Made by a program: the position numbers and the translations under genes | The notes under the pieces: model-generated | The model's input: the letters and a program-made list of their open reading frames with translations, nothing else | The model's database searches: none | Told to the model about the DNA's origin: nothing | Assembly (NCBI RefSeq): GCF_000336755.1 | Contig: NZ_AOLK01000015.1 | Location: forward strand, 405,509 to 469,508 | Source of the DNA: Haloferax elongans ATCC BAA-1513 | GTDB taxonomy: Archaea; Halobacteriota; Halobacteria; Halobacteriales; Haloferacaceae | Reading direction: 5' to 3' | DNA length: 64,000 nt | In this document: one piece after another, positions 9,053 through 17,248 of the stretch | Position numbering within the stretch: position 1 is the stretch's first letter | Layout of the letters: each line of letters starts with the position of its first letter

Positions 9053-9481
9053 TTACTTCAGTCGCTCCTGCAAGAACGAAGGGTGCGCAGCGGTGACGCC
9101 GTCGATAGAGAGAATTTCGTCGGAGATAACGCCGCCGAGCGCGTCGCCGTCCGAGGCTCGGACCTCGGCCATCAACATGTGGTCGCCGGACGATGTGTAC
9201 AGCGATTCGACCGATTCGAGAGCTTTCAACGCTCGGGTGACTTCGACGTAGCGCTCGCTTGCGACCTCGATGCCGACCATGGCGATAGACTGTCCGGTGA
9301 GCTTCTTCGGGTCGATGTCAGCCGAATAGCCGATGATGACGCCGTCGTCTTCGAGCTTGTTGATGTACTTTCGAACCGTCGGCTTCGACACGCCCGCCCG
9401 GTCCGCTATCTCGGCGTACGACGCTTTCGCGTCGTCCTCCAAGACGGCGAGGATGCGTCCCTCCGTGGACGTGGATTCCAT
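9053..9481 (-). CDS. Lrp/AsnC family transcriptional regulator
   Basis: This 142-residue regulator has an N-terminal helix-turn-helix (AEIADRAGVSKPTVRKYINKLEDDGVI, residues 23-49) and a C-terminal RAM/ligand-binding domain (VGIEVASERYVEVTRALKALESVESLYTSSGDHMLMAEVRA). Lrp proteins form octamers that bind DNA and respond to amino acids or other small ligands. It lies 95 nt downstream of porB in the same orientation but has its own TATA box. Haloarchaeal Lrp genes often sit beside the operon they regulate, so control of porBA or of itself is plausible but not shown. Confidence 0.88.
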   Translation of the reverse strand: MESTSTEGRILAVLEDDAKASYAEIADRAGVSKPTVRKYINKLEDDGVIIGYSADIDPKKLTGQSIAMVGIEVASERYVEVTRALKALESVESLYTSSGDHMLMAEVRASDGDALGGVISDEILSIDGVTAAHPSFLQERLK

Positions 9482-9504
9482 GGCTTCAGGTTTTCCAAGG
9501 GGAG

Positions 9505-9513
9505 AAAAATATC
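9505..9513 (-). promoter_or_regulatory. TATA box of the Lrp-type regulator gene
   Basis: Read on the minus strand the element is GATATTTTT, 24 nt before the ATG at 9481. It shows that the regulator can be transcribed independently of porA-porB. Confidence 0.6.
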
Positions 9514-9576
9514 TTGCGAATCCGAAAAGGGTTCTCCGTCACGCCGAAGCCGTTGACGACGGACGGTGAAACGCCG

Positions 9577-10515
9577 TTATTTGTGCTTGTCGAGGAACTT
9601 GTCGTAGGACCGTTCCCACTCGTAGGAGTCGTCGAAGTAGCGCTCGGCGAGCGGTTCTTCGGGCATCTCGCCGATTTGCTTTTTCTCCTGCTGGTAGGAC
9701 GGACGGTCCGATTCGACGTAGTACCGGCCGGTGAGGACGGTACCCTCGTGGAGTGCGTTCTCGGTCTCGAACATCATCTCGGAGGCCTCCGCACGGTTCG
9801 TGTTGTCGAACTCGTAGTCGTCGGACTCGTTGATGTCGATGTACGGGACGTACTGACGGGCGTCCTTGTTCCACGTCGGACACTGCGTGAGGAAGTCGAC
9901 GTGGGAGAAGCCGTCGTGCTCGATGGCTTCCACGATGATTTCCTTGGCCTGGTTCGGGTTGACAGCGGCCGTGCGTGCGATGTAGGACGCACCGGCGTTC
10001 AGCGACAGCGAGAGCGGGCGCAGCGGCGTCTTGGCCGAGCCGTGAGGCTGGGTCTTCGACTTGTGGCCCTTCGGCGACGTCGGGGACGTCTGTCCCTTCG
10101 TCAGGCCGAAAATCTCGTTGTTGAACACGATGTACGTGATGTCGTGGTTCTCACGGGCGGTGTGCATGAAGTGGTTGCCACCGATACCGTAGCCGTCACC
10201 GTCACCACCGGCAGCCACGACCGTGAGGCCGGGGTTGGCCAGCTTCGCGGCGCGGGCGATGGGCAGCGAGCGGCCGTGGATGGTGTGGAAGCCGTAGCTG
10301 TTGAAGTAGCTGTTGAGCTTCCCGGAACAGCCGATACCCGTCATGACCATCATCTCGTCGGGCGAGAGGCCGAGTTCGGCCGCCGCACCCTTCAGAGCCT
10401 TCAGGACACCGAAGTCACCACAGCCAGGACACCACGTCGGCTGGGGTTCGAGTCCAGGGGTGAACTCGTTTTGGTCTTTCTCCGTTTCTTCACCGATTGC
10501 GCTGAATGCACTCAT
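9577..10515 (-). CDS. porB: 2-oxoacid (pyruvate):ferredoxin oxidoreductase, beta subunit
   Basis: This 312-residue thiamine-diphosphate-binding subunit has the N-terminal motif PTWCPGCGDFGVLKAL, GIGCSGKL, and the TPP/Mg binding stretch GGDGDGYGIGGNH followed by NNEIFGLTKGQTSPTSP. Together with PorA it oxidises pyruvate to acetyl-CoA with reduction of ferredoxin, replacing pyruvate dehydrogenase in haloarchaea. The ferredoxin-like delta subunit is absent, as in other halophilic two-subunit enzymes. It begins 2 nt after the porA stop, so the genes are co-transcribed and probably translationally coupled. A 2-oxoglutarate enzyme is the main alternative, since haloarchaea have both. Confidence 0.88.
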   Translation of the reverse strand: MSAFSAIGEETEKDQNEFTPGLEPQPTWCPGCGDFGVLKALKGAAAELGLSPDEMMVMTGIGCSGKLNSYFNSYGFHTIHGRSLPIARAAKLANPGLTVVAAGGDGDGYGIGGNHFMHTARENHDITYIVFNNEIFGLTKGQTSPTSPKGHKSKTQPHGSAKTPLRPLSLSLNAGASYIARTAAVNPNQAKEIIVEAIEHDGFSHVDFLTQCPTWNKDARQYVPYIDINESDDYEFDNTNRAEASEMMFETENALHEGTVLTGRYYVESDRPSYQQEKKQIGEMPEEPLAERYFDDSYEWERSYDKFLDKHK

Positions 10516-10517
10516 GA

Positions 10518-12413
10518 TTATTCACCCACCTTGGGGACGAACTTCGTACGGTTGTCCGGGAGCGCCTCGCCTTCGAGGAGCGCCGTCTCGAACCCTTCGA
10601 CGATGTCGAGCGGTTCGAACGGATTCCCGTTGTATTTGAGGAGACTCGACATCTTGTCGCCGTAGCCGCCGAGTTCCTTCTGGACGAGTCCGCGGAACTG
10701 CGCGGACGCCGTCATCTCCACGACGAGCGCCTCGTCGACGCTGTCGAGGAACGATTTGACCTGCTCTTTCGGGAACGGCATCAGTTCGGAGACACCGAGG
10801 ACCTTGACCGAGTGGCCCTTCTCGTTGAGTTCGGCTGCCGCCTCTTCGACGGTACCCTGCTGGCTACCGAACGTGACGAGACCGTAGTCGGCGTCTTCCG
10901 GACCGTAGACCGTGTTGAACTCGCCGTCTTCGTCGAGTTCCTCGCGGATGGACTCGACCTTCTGCATGCGGCGGTTCATCTGGGCGATACGGTTGTCGGG
11001 GTCCTCCGAGATGTGACCCGCGGGCATGTGTTCGTTACCCGTGGCGAGGTAGCGACCGCCCTTCTGACCGGGCAGCGAGCGCGGCGAGACACCGTTTTCG
11101 GTGTCGTGCTGGTAGCGCTGGTACTTGCCCGAATCGTCGTGCGGTGCCTCTTCGAGTTCGGCTTCCGAGAGGACAGAGCCGAGGTCCGCGTTCGGCTCTT
11201 CGTCGAAGACCGACGCCGGGACGTTCGAGAGTTCGCCACCGAGCTTCTGGTCGTAGAGGACGATAGACGGAATCTGGTACTCGTAGGCGATTTGGAACGC
11301 CTTGCGCGTCTGGTCGTACGCTTCGGCAGCCGTGCCGGGTGCGAAGACGATGCGGTGGGAGTCACCCTGCGAGGTGTACAGGACGTGCTCCATGTCGGAC
11401 TGCTCGGGCTTCGTCGGCATACCCGTCGACGGACCGGCGCGCATGGCCTCGACGAGGACGAGCGGCGTCTCGGTAATCTCGGCGAGACCGAGCGGCTCGG
11501 ACATCAGCGAGAAACCGCCACCGGACGACCCGGACATGGCCTTCACACCGGCGTGGGACGCACCCATCGCCAGCGCGGCGGCCGCAATCTCGTCTTCGAC
11601 CTGCTCGGAGATACCGCCGAGTTCAGGGAGATTCTGCGACATGATGACGAAGACTTCCGTCCACGGGGTCATCGGGTAACCCGAGATGAAACGGCAACCT
11701 TCGTCGATAGCGGCGTAGGCAATCGCGTCAGAACCGGAGATGAGAACCTGCTCTTCGTCGTGTTCGCCTGTCGGTGCCGACACGTCGGGGGTGTCGACAT
11801 CGTACTCGGACTGGACAGTTTCGTAGGCGTCGTCGAAGACTTCGAGGTTCGGTTCGAGAATCTTGTCCGGCATCGCGTCGGACATCAGGCTCTTGATGAC
11901 GTCCGGCTCGATGTCGGCGATGGCGCACGTGACAGCGACACCGGCGGTGTTACGCATGACTTCGCGACCGTGCTCGCGAGCCATACTGCGAAGGTCGATG
12001 TCGTAGACGTGCCAGTTGTTCTCTTCGACGCGCTCGTCGAAGTTCTCGATTTCGGAGGCGTCGAGCAGACCGGAGTCGTAGACGATGACGCCGCCTTCGG
12101 CAAGTTCGTCGAGATTCTCGGAGAGCGGTTTAATCTCCTCGTTGCCGTAGTAAGCACCCTCGCTCGGGTTTCGAGCGAAGGAGTCACCGAGCGCGAGGAG
12201 GAAGTTGTACCCGTCACCACGCGACTGAATCGGGTCCGCACTCACACGGACCTCGGTGTACGTGTGGCCACCGCGGATGCGCGATGGATAGTGGCGATGC
12301 GTGAAAACGTGTAGCCCCGCTCGCATCAGGGCTTTGGCGAAGTTCTGGCTGGTCGAGGCGATACCGTCACCGGAACCCCCTGCGATGCGCCAGATAAGTT
12401 CGTGGTCAGTCAT
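10518..12413 (-). CDS. porA: 2-oxoacid (pyruvate):ferredoxin oxidoreductase, fused gamma-alpha subunit
   Basis: This 631-residue subunit fuses the gamma domain (about 1-190, starting ELIWRIAGGSGDGIASTSQNF, with RIRGGHTYTEVR) to the alpha domain (about 210-600, with SGYPMTPWTEVF, GMPTKPEQSDM and the pyrimidine-binding region). It pairs with PorB downstream. The ATG at 12413 is preferred. An in-frame GTG 12 nt upstream is possible, because a TATA-like CTTTAATC at about 12466-12473 predicts transcription starting near 12440 and hence a short leader containing a GC-rich hairpin. Specificity for pyruvate rather than 2-oxoglutarate is inferred from resemblance to haloarchaeal PorA. Confidence 0.88.
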   Translation of the reverse strand: MTDHELIWRIAGGSGDGIASTSQNFAKALMRAGLHVFTHRHYPSRIRGGHTYTEVRVSADPIQSRGDGYNFLLALGDSFARNPSEGAYYGNEEIKPLSENLDELAEGGVIVYDSGLLDASEIENFDERVEENNWHVYDIDLRSMAREHGREVMRNTAGVAVTCAIADIEPDVIKSLMSDAMPDKILEPNLEVFDDAYETVQSEYDVDTPDVSAPTGEHDEEQVLISGSDAIAYAAIDEGCRFISGYPMTPWTEVFVIMSQNLPELGGISEQVEDEIAAAALAMGASHAGVKAMSGSSGGGFSLMSEPLGLAEITETPLVLVEAMRAGPSTGMPTKPEQSDMEHVLYTSQGDSHRIVFAPGTAAEAYDQTRKAFQIAYEYQIPSIVLYDQKLGGELSNVPASVFDEEPNADLGSVLSEAELEEAPHDDSGKYQRYQHDTENGVSPRSLPGQKGGRYLATGNEHMPAGHISEDPDNRIAQMNRRMQKVESIREELDEDGEFNTVYGPEDADYGLVTFGSQQGTVEEAAAELNEKGHSVKVLGVSELMPFPKEQVKSFLDSVDEALVVEMTASAQFRGLVQKELGGYGDKMSSLLKYNGNPFEPLDIVEGFETALLEGEALPDNRTKFVPKVGE

Positions 12414-12426
12414 ATTTGAGCTCACG

Positions 12427-12439
12427 GCCCCGCTGGGGC
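12427..12439 (-). promoter_or_regulatory. Short GC hairpin in the porA leader
   Basis: GCCCC-GCT-GGGGC is a perfect 5-bp inverted repeat with a 3-nt loop, between the predicted porA transcription start and its start codon. It could be an operator half-site pair or an RNA hairpin affecting initiation. Nothing else supports a function. Confidence 0.3.
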
Positions 12440-12613
12440 GCTATCTGATGACTTGGTGGGGGTTCGATTAAAGACTTTGCTATGGATTAACAAGAAAAGA
12501 TAATGAAGGACTTAATATTCCTAAATTGGTGGTCAGATGCCTCCCGAAAAGTGGACAAACGGATATTCAGAAATTGCCGCAACCCGATAAACGATAACTC
12601 GGAATGGAGTTAT

Positions 12614-13771
12614 CTACTGGTTTTCGGGACTCGACGGGTGATAGGTTGTGTCGTATTCACCGACCTGTCCGTCGAGTCGGTCCGGGTTGATGTGGCCTGA
12701 CAGGAGCATGAAGTCGAGAATCGTCGCGTAGAGCATCGCCTCGACGACGGGCACACCCCGTGGCGGCAACACCGGGTCGTGGCGGCCGACGACCTGAATC
12801 TCCTTTTCCTCGCCCGTCTCCCAGTCGACCGTGTGCTGTTTCTTCGGAATCGATGTCGGCGCGTGAAGCGTCATCTCCCCGAAGATTGGCTGTCCCGTCG
12901 TGATGCCGCCCTGGATGCCACCGTGTTTGTTGCCGACGGGAAGCGGGTCGCCGTTCTCGTCGAACTCCCAGTCTTCGTTGCGATCGGAGCCGGTCCACTC
13001 GCGGGCCTCGCGGCCGAGACCGAATTCGAAGGCCGTCGCGGCGGGGACAGCCATCATCGCCTGCCCGAGTCGCGCGGAGAACGAGTCGAATCGCGGTGCG
13101 CCGAGGCCGCGGGGGACGCCCTGCGCTTCGAAGTAGATAGAACCGCCGATAGAGTCGCCTTCCGTCTGGTACTGTTCGATGACGTCCATCATCTTCTCGG
13201 CCGTCTCGGGGTGGGCACACCGCACGTCGTTTTCTTCGGTGTGTTCGAGCATCTCCTCGAACGTGACCGGCGGTGCTTCCACGTCGCCGATTTGGTTCAC
13301 GTGCGCCTTGACCTCGATGTCGTACTCGCTCTGTTCGAGGACCTGCTTCGCCACGGCACCCGCGGCGACCCAGTTTACTGTCTCGCGCGCAGACGAGCGC
13401 CCGCCGCCGCCCCAGTTGCGCGTGCCGAACTTCGCCGAGTAGGTGAAGTCGCCGTGCGACGGACGCGGAGCGGTCACATAGGATTCGTACTTGCCCGAGC
13501 GGGCGTCCTTGTTCTGGACGACCATCCCAATGGGCGTGCCCGTCGTGTACCCGTCGAGCGTCCCCGAGTTGATGACCACGGCGTCCGGTTCGCCACGACT
13601 CGTCGTAATCATCGACTGGCCCGGTTTTCGTCGGTCGAGTTCCTTCTGTACGTCTTCGACGGAGAGTTCCACGCCCGCAGGGCACCCCGAGATAGTGACG
13701 CCCATGGCGTCGCCGTGACTCTCGCCGTATGTGGTCACCCGAAAGAGGCGACCGAATTCGTTCCCGTTCAT
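12614..13771 (-). CDS. aroC: Chorismate synthase
   Basis: This 385-residue FMN-dependent lyase converts 5-enolpyruvylshikimate 3-phosphate to chorismate. The three family signatures are present: GRLFRVTTYGESHGDAMG near the N-terminus, GGGGRSSARETVNWVAAGA in the middle and KHGGIQGGITTGQPI toward the end. The chosen ATG yields MNGNEFGRLF, the normal N-terminus; the frame upstream of it is not conserved-looking. An AT-containing element ACACTAAAT at about 13796-13804 on the minus strand fits a promoter for a leaderless mRNA. The gene is alone in its unit; the next shikimate gene, aroA, is 1.9 kb away. Confidence 0.95.
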   Translation of the reverse strand: MNGNEFGRLFRVTTYGESHGDAMGVTISGCPAGVELSVEDVQKELDRRKPGQSMITTSRGEPDAVVINSGTLDGYTTGTPIGMVVQNKDARSGKYESYVTAPRPSHGDFTYSAKFGTRNWGGGGRSSARETVNWVAAGAVAKQVLEQSEYDIEVKAHVNQIGDVEAPPVTFEEMLEHTEENDVRCAHPETAEKMMDVIEQYQTEGDSIGGSIYFEAQGVPRGLGAPRFDSFSARLGQAMMAVPAATAFEFGLGREAREWTGSDRNEDWEFDENGDPLPVGNKHGGIQGGITTGQPIFGEMTLHAPTSIPKKQHTVDWETGEEKEIQVVGRHDPVLPPRGVPVVEAMLYATILDFMLLSGHINPDRLDGQVGEYDTTYHPSSPENQ

Positions 13772-13898
13772 TACCGGACCCTCGGGGGGCCGCCCATTTA
13801 GTGTTTGTAGATAGGTGCAATCGTCGTTCGGAACGGTGCAATCGCTGAAGTGTCTCGGCTCACGGAGGTTCATAACCGATGGCGGGCAACGCACTACT

Positions 13899-14387
13899 AT
13901 GGTATCGACAACCGACGGGAGCCTCCGCGACCGTCTCGAAGCGACGTTCTGGGAGCGCCACGCCAACCCGTGGAGCGCTGGAACGAGAATCCTCGTGTAT
14001 CCGGTGTTTATGTACGCCATTTACCGACGCGACGCGAAACTCTTCGCCGCGACGCTGGCATTCATCGCCGTCAACCCAGTGTTGTTCTCGCGCCCGGAAC
14101 GCACCGACAACTACCTCAGTCGCATCGTCCTCGCCGAACGTGAGTGGTTAGACGAAGGGAGAGGTACGATGGGACTGGACTACCCGAACGTCCTCAACGT
14201 CCTCAACATCCCGGTCACCTTCTACGCGTTCGCGTCCGCGATTCGCCGTAAGCCAGTCGGAACCGTGCTCGGGACGCTCGGCGTGATGGTGCTCAAACTC
14301 TGGTGGACCGACGCAATTGTGAAGAAGACGGGCGTGACCGGTTCGGGGCCGGGAGATGCGGATTCTGACGACTCAGTCGGCCAGTGA
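13899..14387 (+). CDS. Conserved membrane-associated protein (DUF6653-like)
   Basis: This 162-residue protein begins RDRLEATFWERHANPWSAGTR and has hydrophobic segments at about 35-70 and 105-140. The pattern of FWxRHxNPWSxxTR followed by NPVLFSRPE recalls the uncharacterised DUF6653 family; no activity is known to me. The ATG at 13899 is chosen because TTCATAACC at about 13869-13877 provides a TATA-like box about 24 nt upstream. The gene is divergent from aroC and its 3' end overlaps the end of the phosphatase gene by 15 nt on the opposite strand. Confidence 0.6.
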   Translation: MVSTTDGSLRDRLEATFWERHANPWSAGTRILVYPVFMYAIYRRDAKLFAATLAFIAVNPVLFSRPERTDNYLSRIVLAEREWLDEGRGTMGLDYPNVLNVLNIPVTFYAFASAIRRKPVGTVLGTLGVMVLKLWWTDAIVKKTGVTGSGPGDADSDDSVGQ

Positions 14388-15611
14388 GTCGAGCGTCGCC
14401 GTCGCAAAGGGAATCAGCATCTCGTCGGGGTGTAGGCCACCGTGCATGCCGATGTAGTCGAGTTTGTCTCGGGCTTCGTCCCCGTACCAGACGCTGAGGT
14501 CGCGGTGGACGACGACGAGGTCGCCGAGTCGTCGCTCGAACACTGAAGACGGATTCGACCCGAAGAGGTCGGCGTCGAGCACTTCCTGCTTTCGGAGTAC
14601 TTTCGCATCGAGTTCGGCTGTGAGCGTGTCGTACACGTCGTCGATTCGGTCCGGTCGGAGGTGGAGGTGGGCGTTCCGGGCGCTGCCCGAGAATCGAATC
14701 GGCGTCCCGTCGGAGAGCGCCTTCAGGTCCGAAACGAGGTCGAACGGCGGTGCCGAAAGGTCGACGTTACGCTCGGGGTCGGTGTCGATGAGTCCGTGGT
14801 CGGCGGTGAGACAGACGAGTGTCTCGCCGTGGTCGTCGGTCTCCTCGGCGAGTGTGTCGATGGCCGCGGCGACCCGGTCGAACGTCTCCGCAGTTATCTT
14901 TCGGTATGCCTCGGAATCGACGCCTTCGGCGTGGGCGGTGGCGTCGGTCTGCGGGAGGTACGCGAAGATGTACGACGGGTCCGACGCTTCCGCGGCCGCC
15001 TCATCGAAGGCGTCCGAAAACGTCGAGAGGTCTTCCGCGTCGTAGGTGTGCGGAACCGTGGATTCCGACGGGAAGGGCGTCACGTGGTGCGTCTCGACGC
15101 CCGCGGCTTCGAGTTCGGGATAGATTGGGTCAGCATTGGCTACGTCTTCGATGTCGATGCGCTCGGGTTCGGTACCGTCCTTTCGGAGGAACGGAAGCGC
15201 CTCGAACATCTCGTCGGCGTCCGGTTCGTAGACGTTCCAGCCGACGACGCCGTGTTCGGCAGGGAGGGTCGCGGAGTGGAACGTGTTCATCGCGGCGGCC
15301 GTCTCCGAGGGGAAGATGGTGGTCAACGGTTGTACCGCCCCGGCGCGTTCGAAGTCGCGTAAGAACGGAATTCGTTCGCGCTCGCCGTCCCACTGCGCGA
15401 GACCGAAGCCATCGACGAGGAAGACGACGACACGGGAGATATCGTCGTACTTGTCGGTCGCCGCTTCGGGGAGTCGCGGTCCAACGTCGGCACCGAGCAG
15501 GTCGGCGACGGTGCCCGGAATCCGGGAGAAGCACCAGTCCTCGTACGCCGGGAGAAGATACTCGCCGTCTTGCTGGCGCTCCTGCAGTGCCGACGGGTCC
15601 GATAACTGCAT
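14373..15611 (-). CDS. Alkaline phosphatase superfamily hydrolase (phosphodiesterase/pyrophosphatase type)
   Basis: This 412-residue enzyme has alkaline-phosphatase-superfamily metal sites: the first Asp in VVVFLVDGFGLAQWD, the nucleophile region IFPSETAAAMNTF (Ser or Thr), YLPQTDATAHAEG providing Asp and His, TADHGLIDT providing Asp-His, and a late His in IGMHGGLHPDE. This order matches type I phosphodiesterase/nucleotide pyrophosphatases. No signal peptide is visible, so it is probably cytoplasmic. It lies between aroC and aroA with its own T-rich promoter at about 15636-15645. Substrate unknown; a role on nucleotide sugars, a phospholipid or cofactor fragments would all fit. Confidence 0.78.
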   Translation of the reverse strand: MQLSDPSALQERQQDGEYLLPAYEDWCFSRIPGTVADLLGADVGPRLPEAATDKYDDISRVVVFLVDGFGLAQWDGERERIPFLRDFERAGAVQPLTTIFPSETAAAMNTFHSATLPAEHGVVGWNVYEPDADEMFEALPFLRKDGTEPERIDIEDVANADPIYPELEAAGVETHHVTPFPSESTVPHTYDAEDLSTFSDAFDEAAAEASDPSYIFAYLPQTDATAHAEGVDSEAYRKITAETFDRVAAAIDTLAEETDDHGETLVCLTADHGLIDTDPERNVDLSAPPFDLVSDLKALSDGTPIRFSGSARNAHLHLRPDRIDDVYDTLTAELDAKVLRKQEVLDADLFGSNPSSVFERRLGDLVVVHRDLSVWYGDEARDKLDYIGMHGGLHPDEMLIPFATATLDSLAD

Positions 15612-15658
15612 GACGAATTCGCCGGACGGTGTCGGGAAAAAGGTTCTGTCGTGGAAGC

Positions 15659-16951
15659 TCAGTCTTCGCGTACGTCAGCGCCGAGGTCGCGCATCGTCTC
15701 GAAGAAGTTCGGGAACGACACGTCGACGTGTTCCGACCCGGCGACGGTCGTCTCGCCGTCGGCCACGAGGCCAGCAATGGCCAGCGACATGACGATACGG
15801 TGGTCGTGGCGACCGTCGACGTCGGCACCGACGAGGTCGGTCTGGCCGCCGTGGATGGTGAGGCGGTCCTGCTCTTCTGTGACGTGGGCGTTCATCTTGG
15901 ACAGTTCTTCGGCCATCGCGCTGACGCGGTCTGTCTCCTTGTACCGGACGTGTTCGCAGTTCTCGATGACCGTGTCGCCGTTGGCAATCGCACCGAGGAC
16001 CGCAATCGTCGGCAGGAGGTCGGGCGTGTCGCCGACATCGACGGTAATCCCCGAGAGCGGGGCAGGTGAGACGGTCAGTTCACCGGCTTCTTCGTCCCAA
16101 TCAACTTCTGCGCCCATGTCGCGGACGATATCGACGATAGCGCTGTCTCCCTGCGCGGAGGGGCGTGCACCTTCGATGACGACAGAGTCGCCCTCGGCAC
16201 CGGCAACTGCACCCGCTGCAAGGAGGTACGACATCGACGAGAAGTCGCCGGGGACGCTGTACTCGCCGCCAGTCGGGCGGTACGACTGCCCGCCGGGGAC
16301 CGAGAATCCCTCGTCGGTTCGCTCGGCTTCGATGCCGAAGTCAGCCAGCACTTCCAGCGTGATATCGACGTACGGGGCAGACTTGAGTTCAGTCGTCAGT
16401 TCGACGTCGATACCCTCGTCGGTGACGGCCCCGGCCATCAGGAGCGCCGTGATGTACTGCGAGGAGACGTCGCCGGGGATTTCGACTGTGCCGCCGGTCA
16501 TTCCGTCACCGACGACCAGTGGAGCCAGTCCGTTTCGTCGTGTGCTCTCCGCACGGCCGTCGAGGTCGGAGACGGCTTCGAGAAGCGGACCTTGTGGGCG
16601 CGAGCGGAGGGATTCGTCGCCGGTGAGGACAGTTAGGTTCTCGCCCAGTCCGGCACAGGCCGTGACGAGTCGCATCGTCGTCCCCGAGTTGGCGCAGTCG
16701 ATGACGTCTGCTGGCGTCTCGGGTCGGCCGTCGAAGCCCGTCACCTCGACCGTCTGTCCCTCGCGGTCGACACTGCCGCCGAAGCCCTCGACAGCGCGCA
16801 TTGTCGCCTTCGTGTCGGCGCTGACGAGCGCGTCGCGAACGACCGCGCCGTCGCTGTATCCGGCGGCAAGAATGGCTCTGTGCGTGTAGCTCTTCGACGG
16901 AGGTGCTCGTGTTCGACCCCGAACGCGAGACTGCGAGATGTGGGCGTCCAT
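15659..16951 (-). CDS. aroA: 3-phosphoshikimate 1-carboxyvinyltransferase (EPSP synthase)
   Basis: This 430-residue enzyme transfers enolpyruvate from PEP to shikimate 3-phosphate, the sixth shikimate step; its product is the substrate of the chorismate synthase encoded nearby. Recognisable motifs are [14 protein letters not shown] (PEP and phosphate binding), [28 protein letters not shown], the [13 protein letters not shown] repeat, and [16 protein letters not shown] near the C-terminus. Length is typical. A weak TATA-like GATACTATC lies about 15-25 nt upstream of the start on the minus strand. Confidence 0.94.
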   Translation of the reverse strand: MDAHISQSRVRGRTRAPPSKSYTHRAILAAGYSDGAVVRDALVSADTKATMRAVEGFGGSVDREGQTVEVTGFDGRPETPADVIDCANSGTTMRLVTACAGLGENLTVLTGDESLRSRPQGPLLEAVSDLDGRAESTRRNGLAPLVVGDGMTGGTVEIPGDVSSQYITALLMAGAVTDEGIDVELTTELKSAPYVDITLEVLADFGIEAERTDEGFSVPGGQSYRPTGGEYSVPGDFSSMSYLLAAGAVAGAEGDSVVIEGARPSAQGDSAIVDIVRDMGAEVDWDEEAGELTVSPAPLSGITVDVGDTPDLLPTIAVLGAIANGDTVIENCEHVRYKETDRVSAMAEELSKMNAHVTEEQDRLTIHGGQTDLVGADVDGRHDHRIVMSLAIAGLVADGETTVAGSEHVDVSFPNFFETMRDLGADVRED

Positions 16952-17126
16952 ACCCGGGCGTCGTCAGGGGATAGTATCAGGGTACCGGACGCGGCGACGT
17001 TCTCATATGGTTAGAATAACGACCATTACCTTAGGCTACGAACGTCAACGTGCGTCAGGGGTGCTTCGAAGCGCACAGTCCGGGACGATGGTTGGATACT
17101 GTTCGTCCAGTGCTGACGGGGCGTCT
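16952..17126. other. Spacer between aroA and the structured hairpin
   Basis: There is no convincing reading frame. It contains the divergent aroA promoter and AT-containing stretches (around 17009-17035) that could act as a promoter reading toward the hairpin at 17127-17203. I looked for tRNA, 7S RNA and RNase P RNA landmarks and did not find them. Confidence 0.4.
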
Positions 17127-17203
17127 CGGCGGTTCCGGCGGCTATCACACGGGGAGTCCTTGCCCGAGTAGACTCCCCGCGTGGCCGAAACCGGAAACCG
17201 CCG
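17127..17203. ncRNA. 77-nt near-continuous hairpin, candidate structured RNA
   Basis: An imperfect inverted repeat spans the whole element. From the base: CGGCGGTT/AACCGCCG (8 bp), a bulged A, CCGG/CCGG, a three-base AAA bulge, CGGC/GCCG, a TAT bulge, CAC/GTG, one A/C mismatch, then CGGGGAGTC/GACTCCCCG (9 bp) closing a 12-nt loop (CTTGCCCGAGTA). It lies upstream of the TATA box of the M24 peptidase, so it is not in that gene's predicted leader. It could be a small RNA, a terminator-like structure or a DNA-level inverted repeat. The strand is not determined and expression is unknown. Confidence 0.4.
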
Positions 17204-17248
17204 TACCAGACGCGAGGCCTTTACTACCACCCCAGACAACCCCGGAGT

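Noticed and set aside
10812-12314. 500-codon plus-strand frame opposite porA
   Set aside because: A G/C-skew shadow of a real gene with clear gamma and alpha domains on the other strand.
16952-17248. Possible SRP or RNase P RNA gene because of strong secondary structure
   Set aside because: Diagnostic conserved words for archaeal RNase P RNA and 7S RNA are missing; only the single hairpin is supported.
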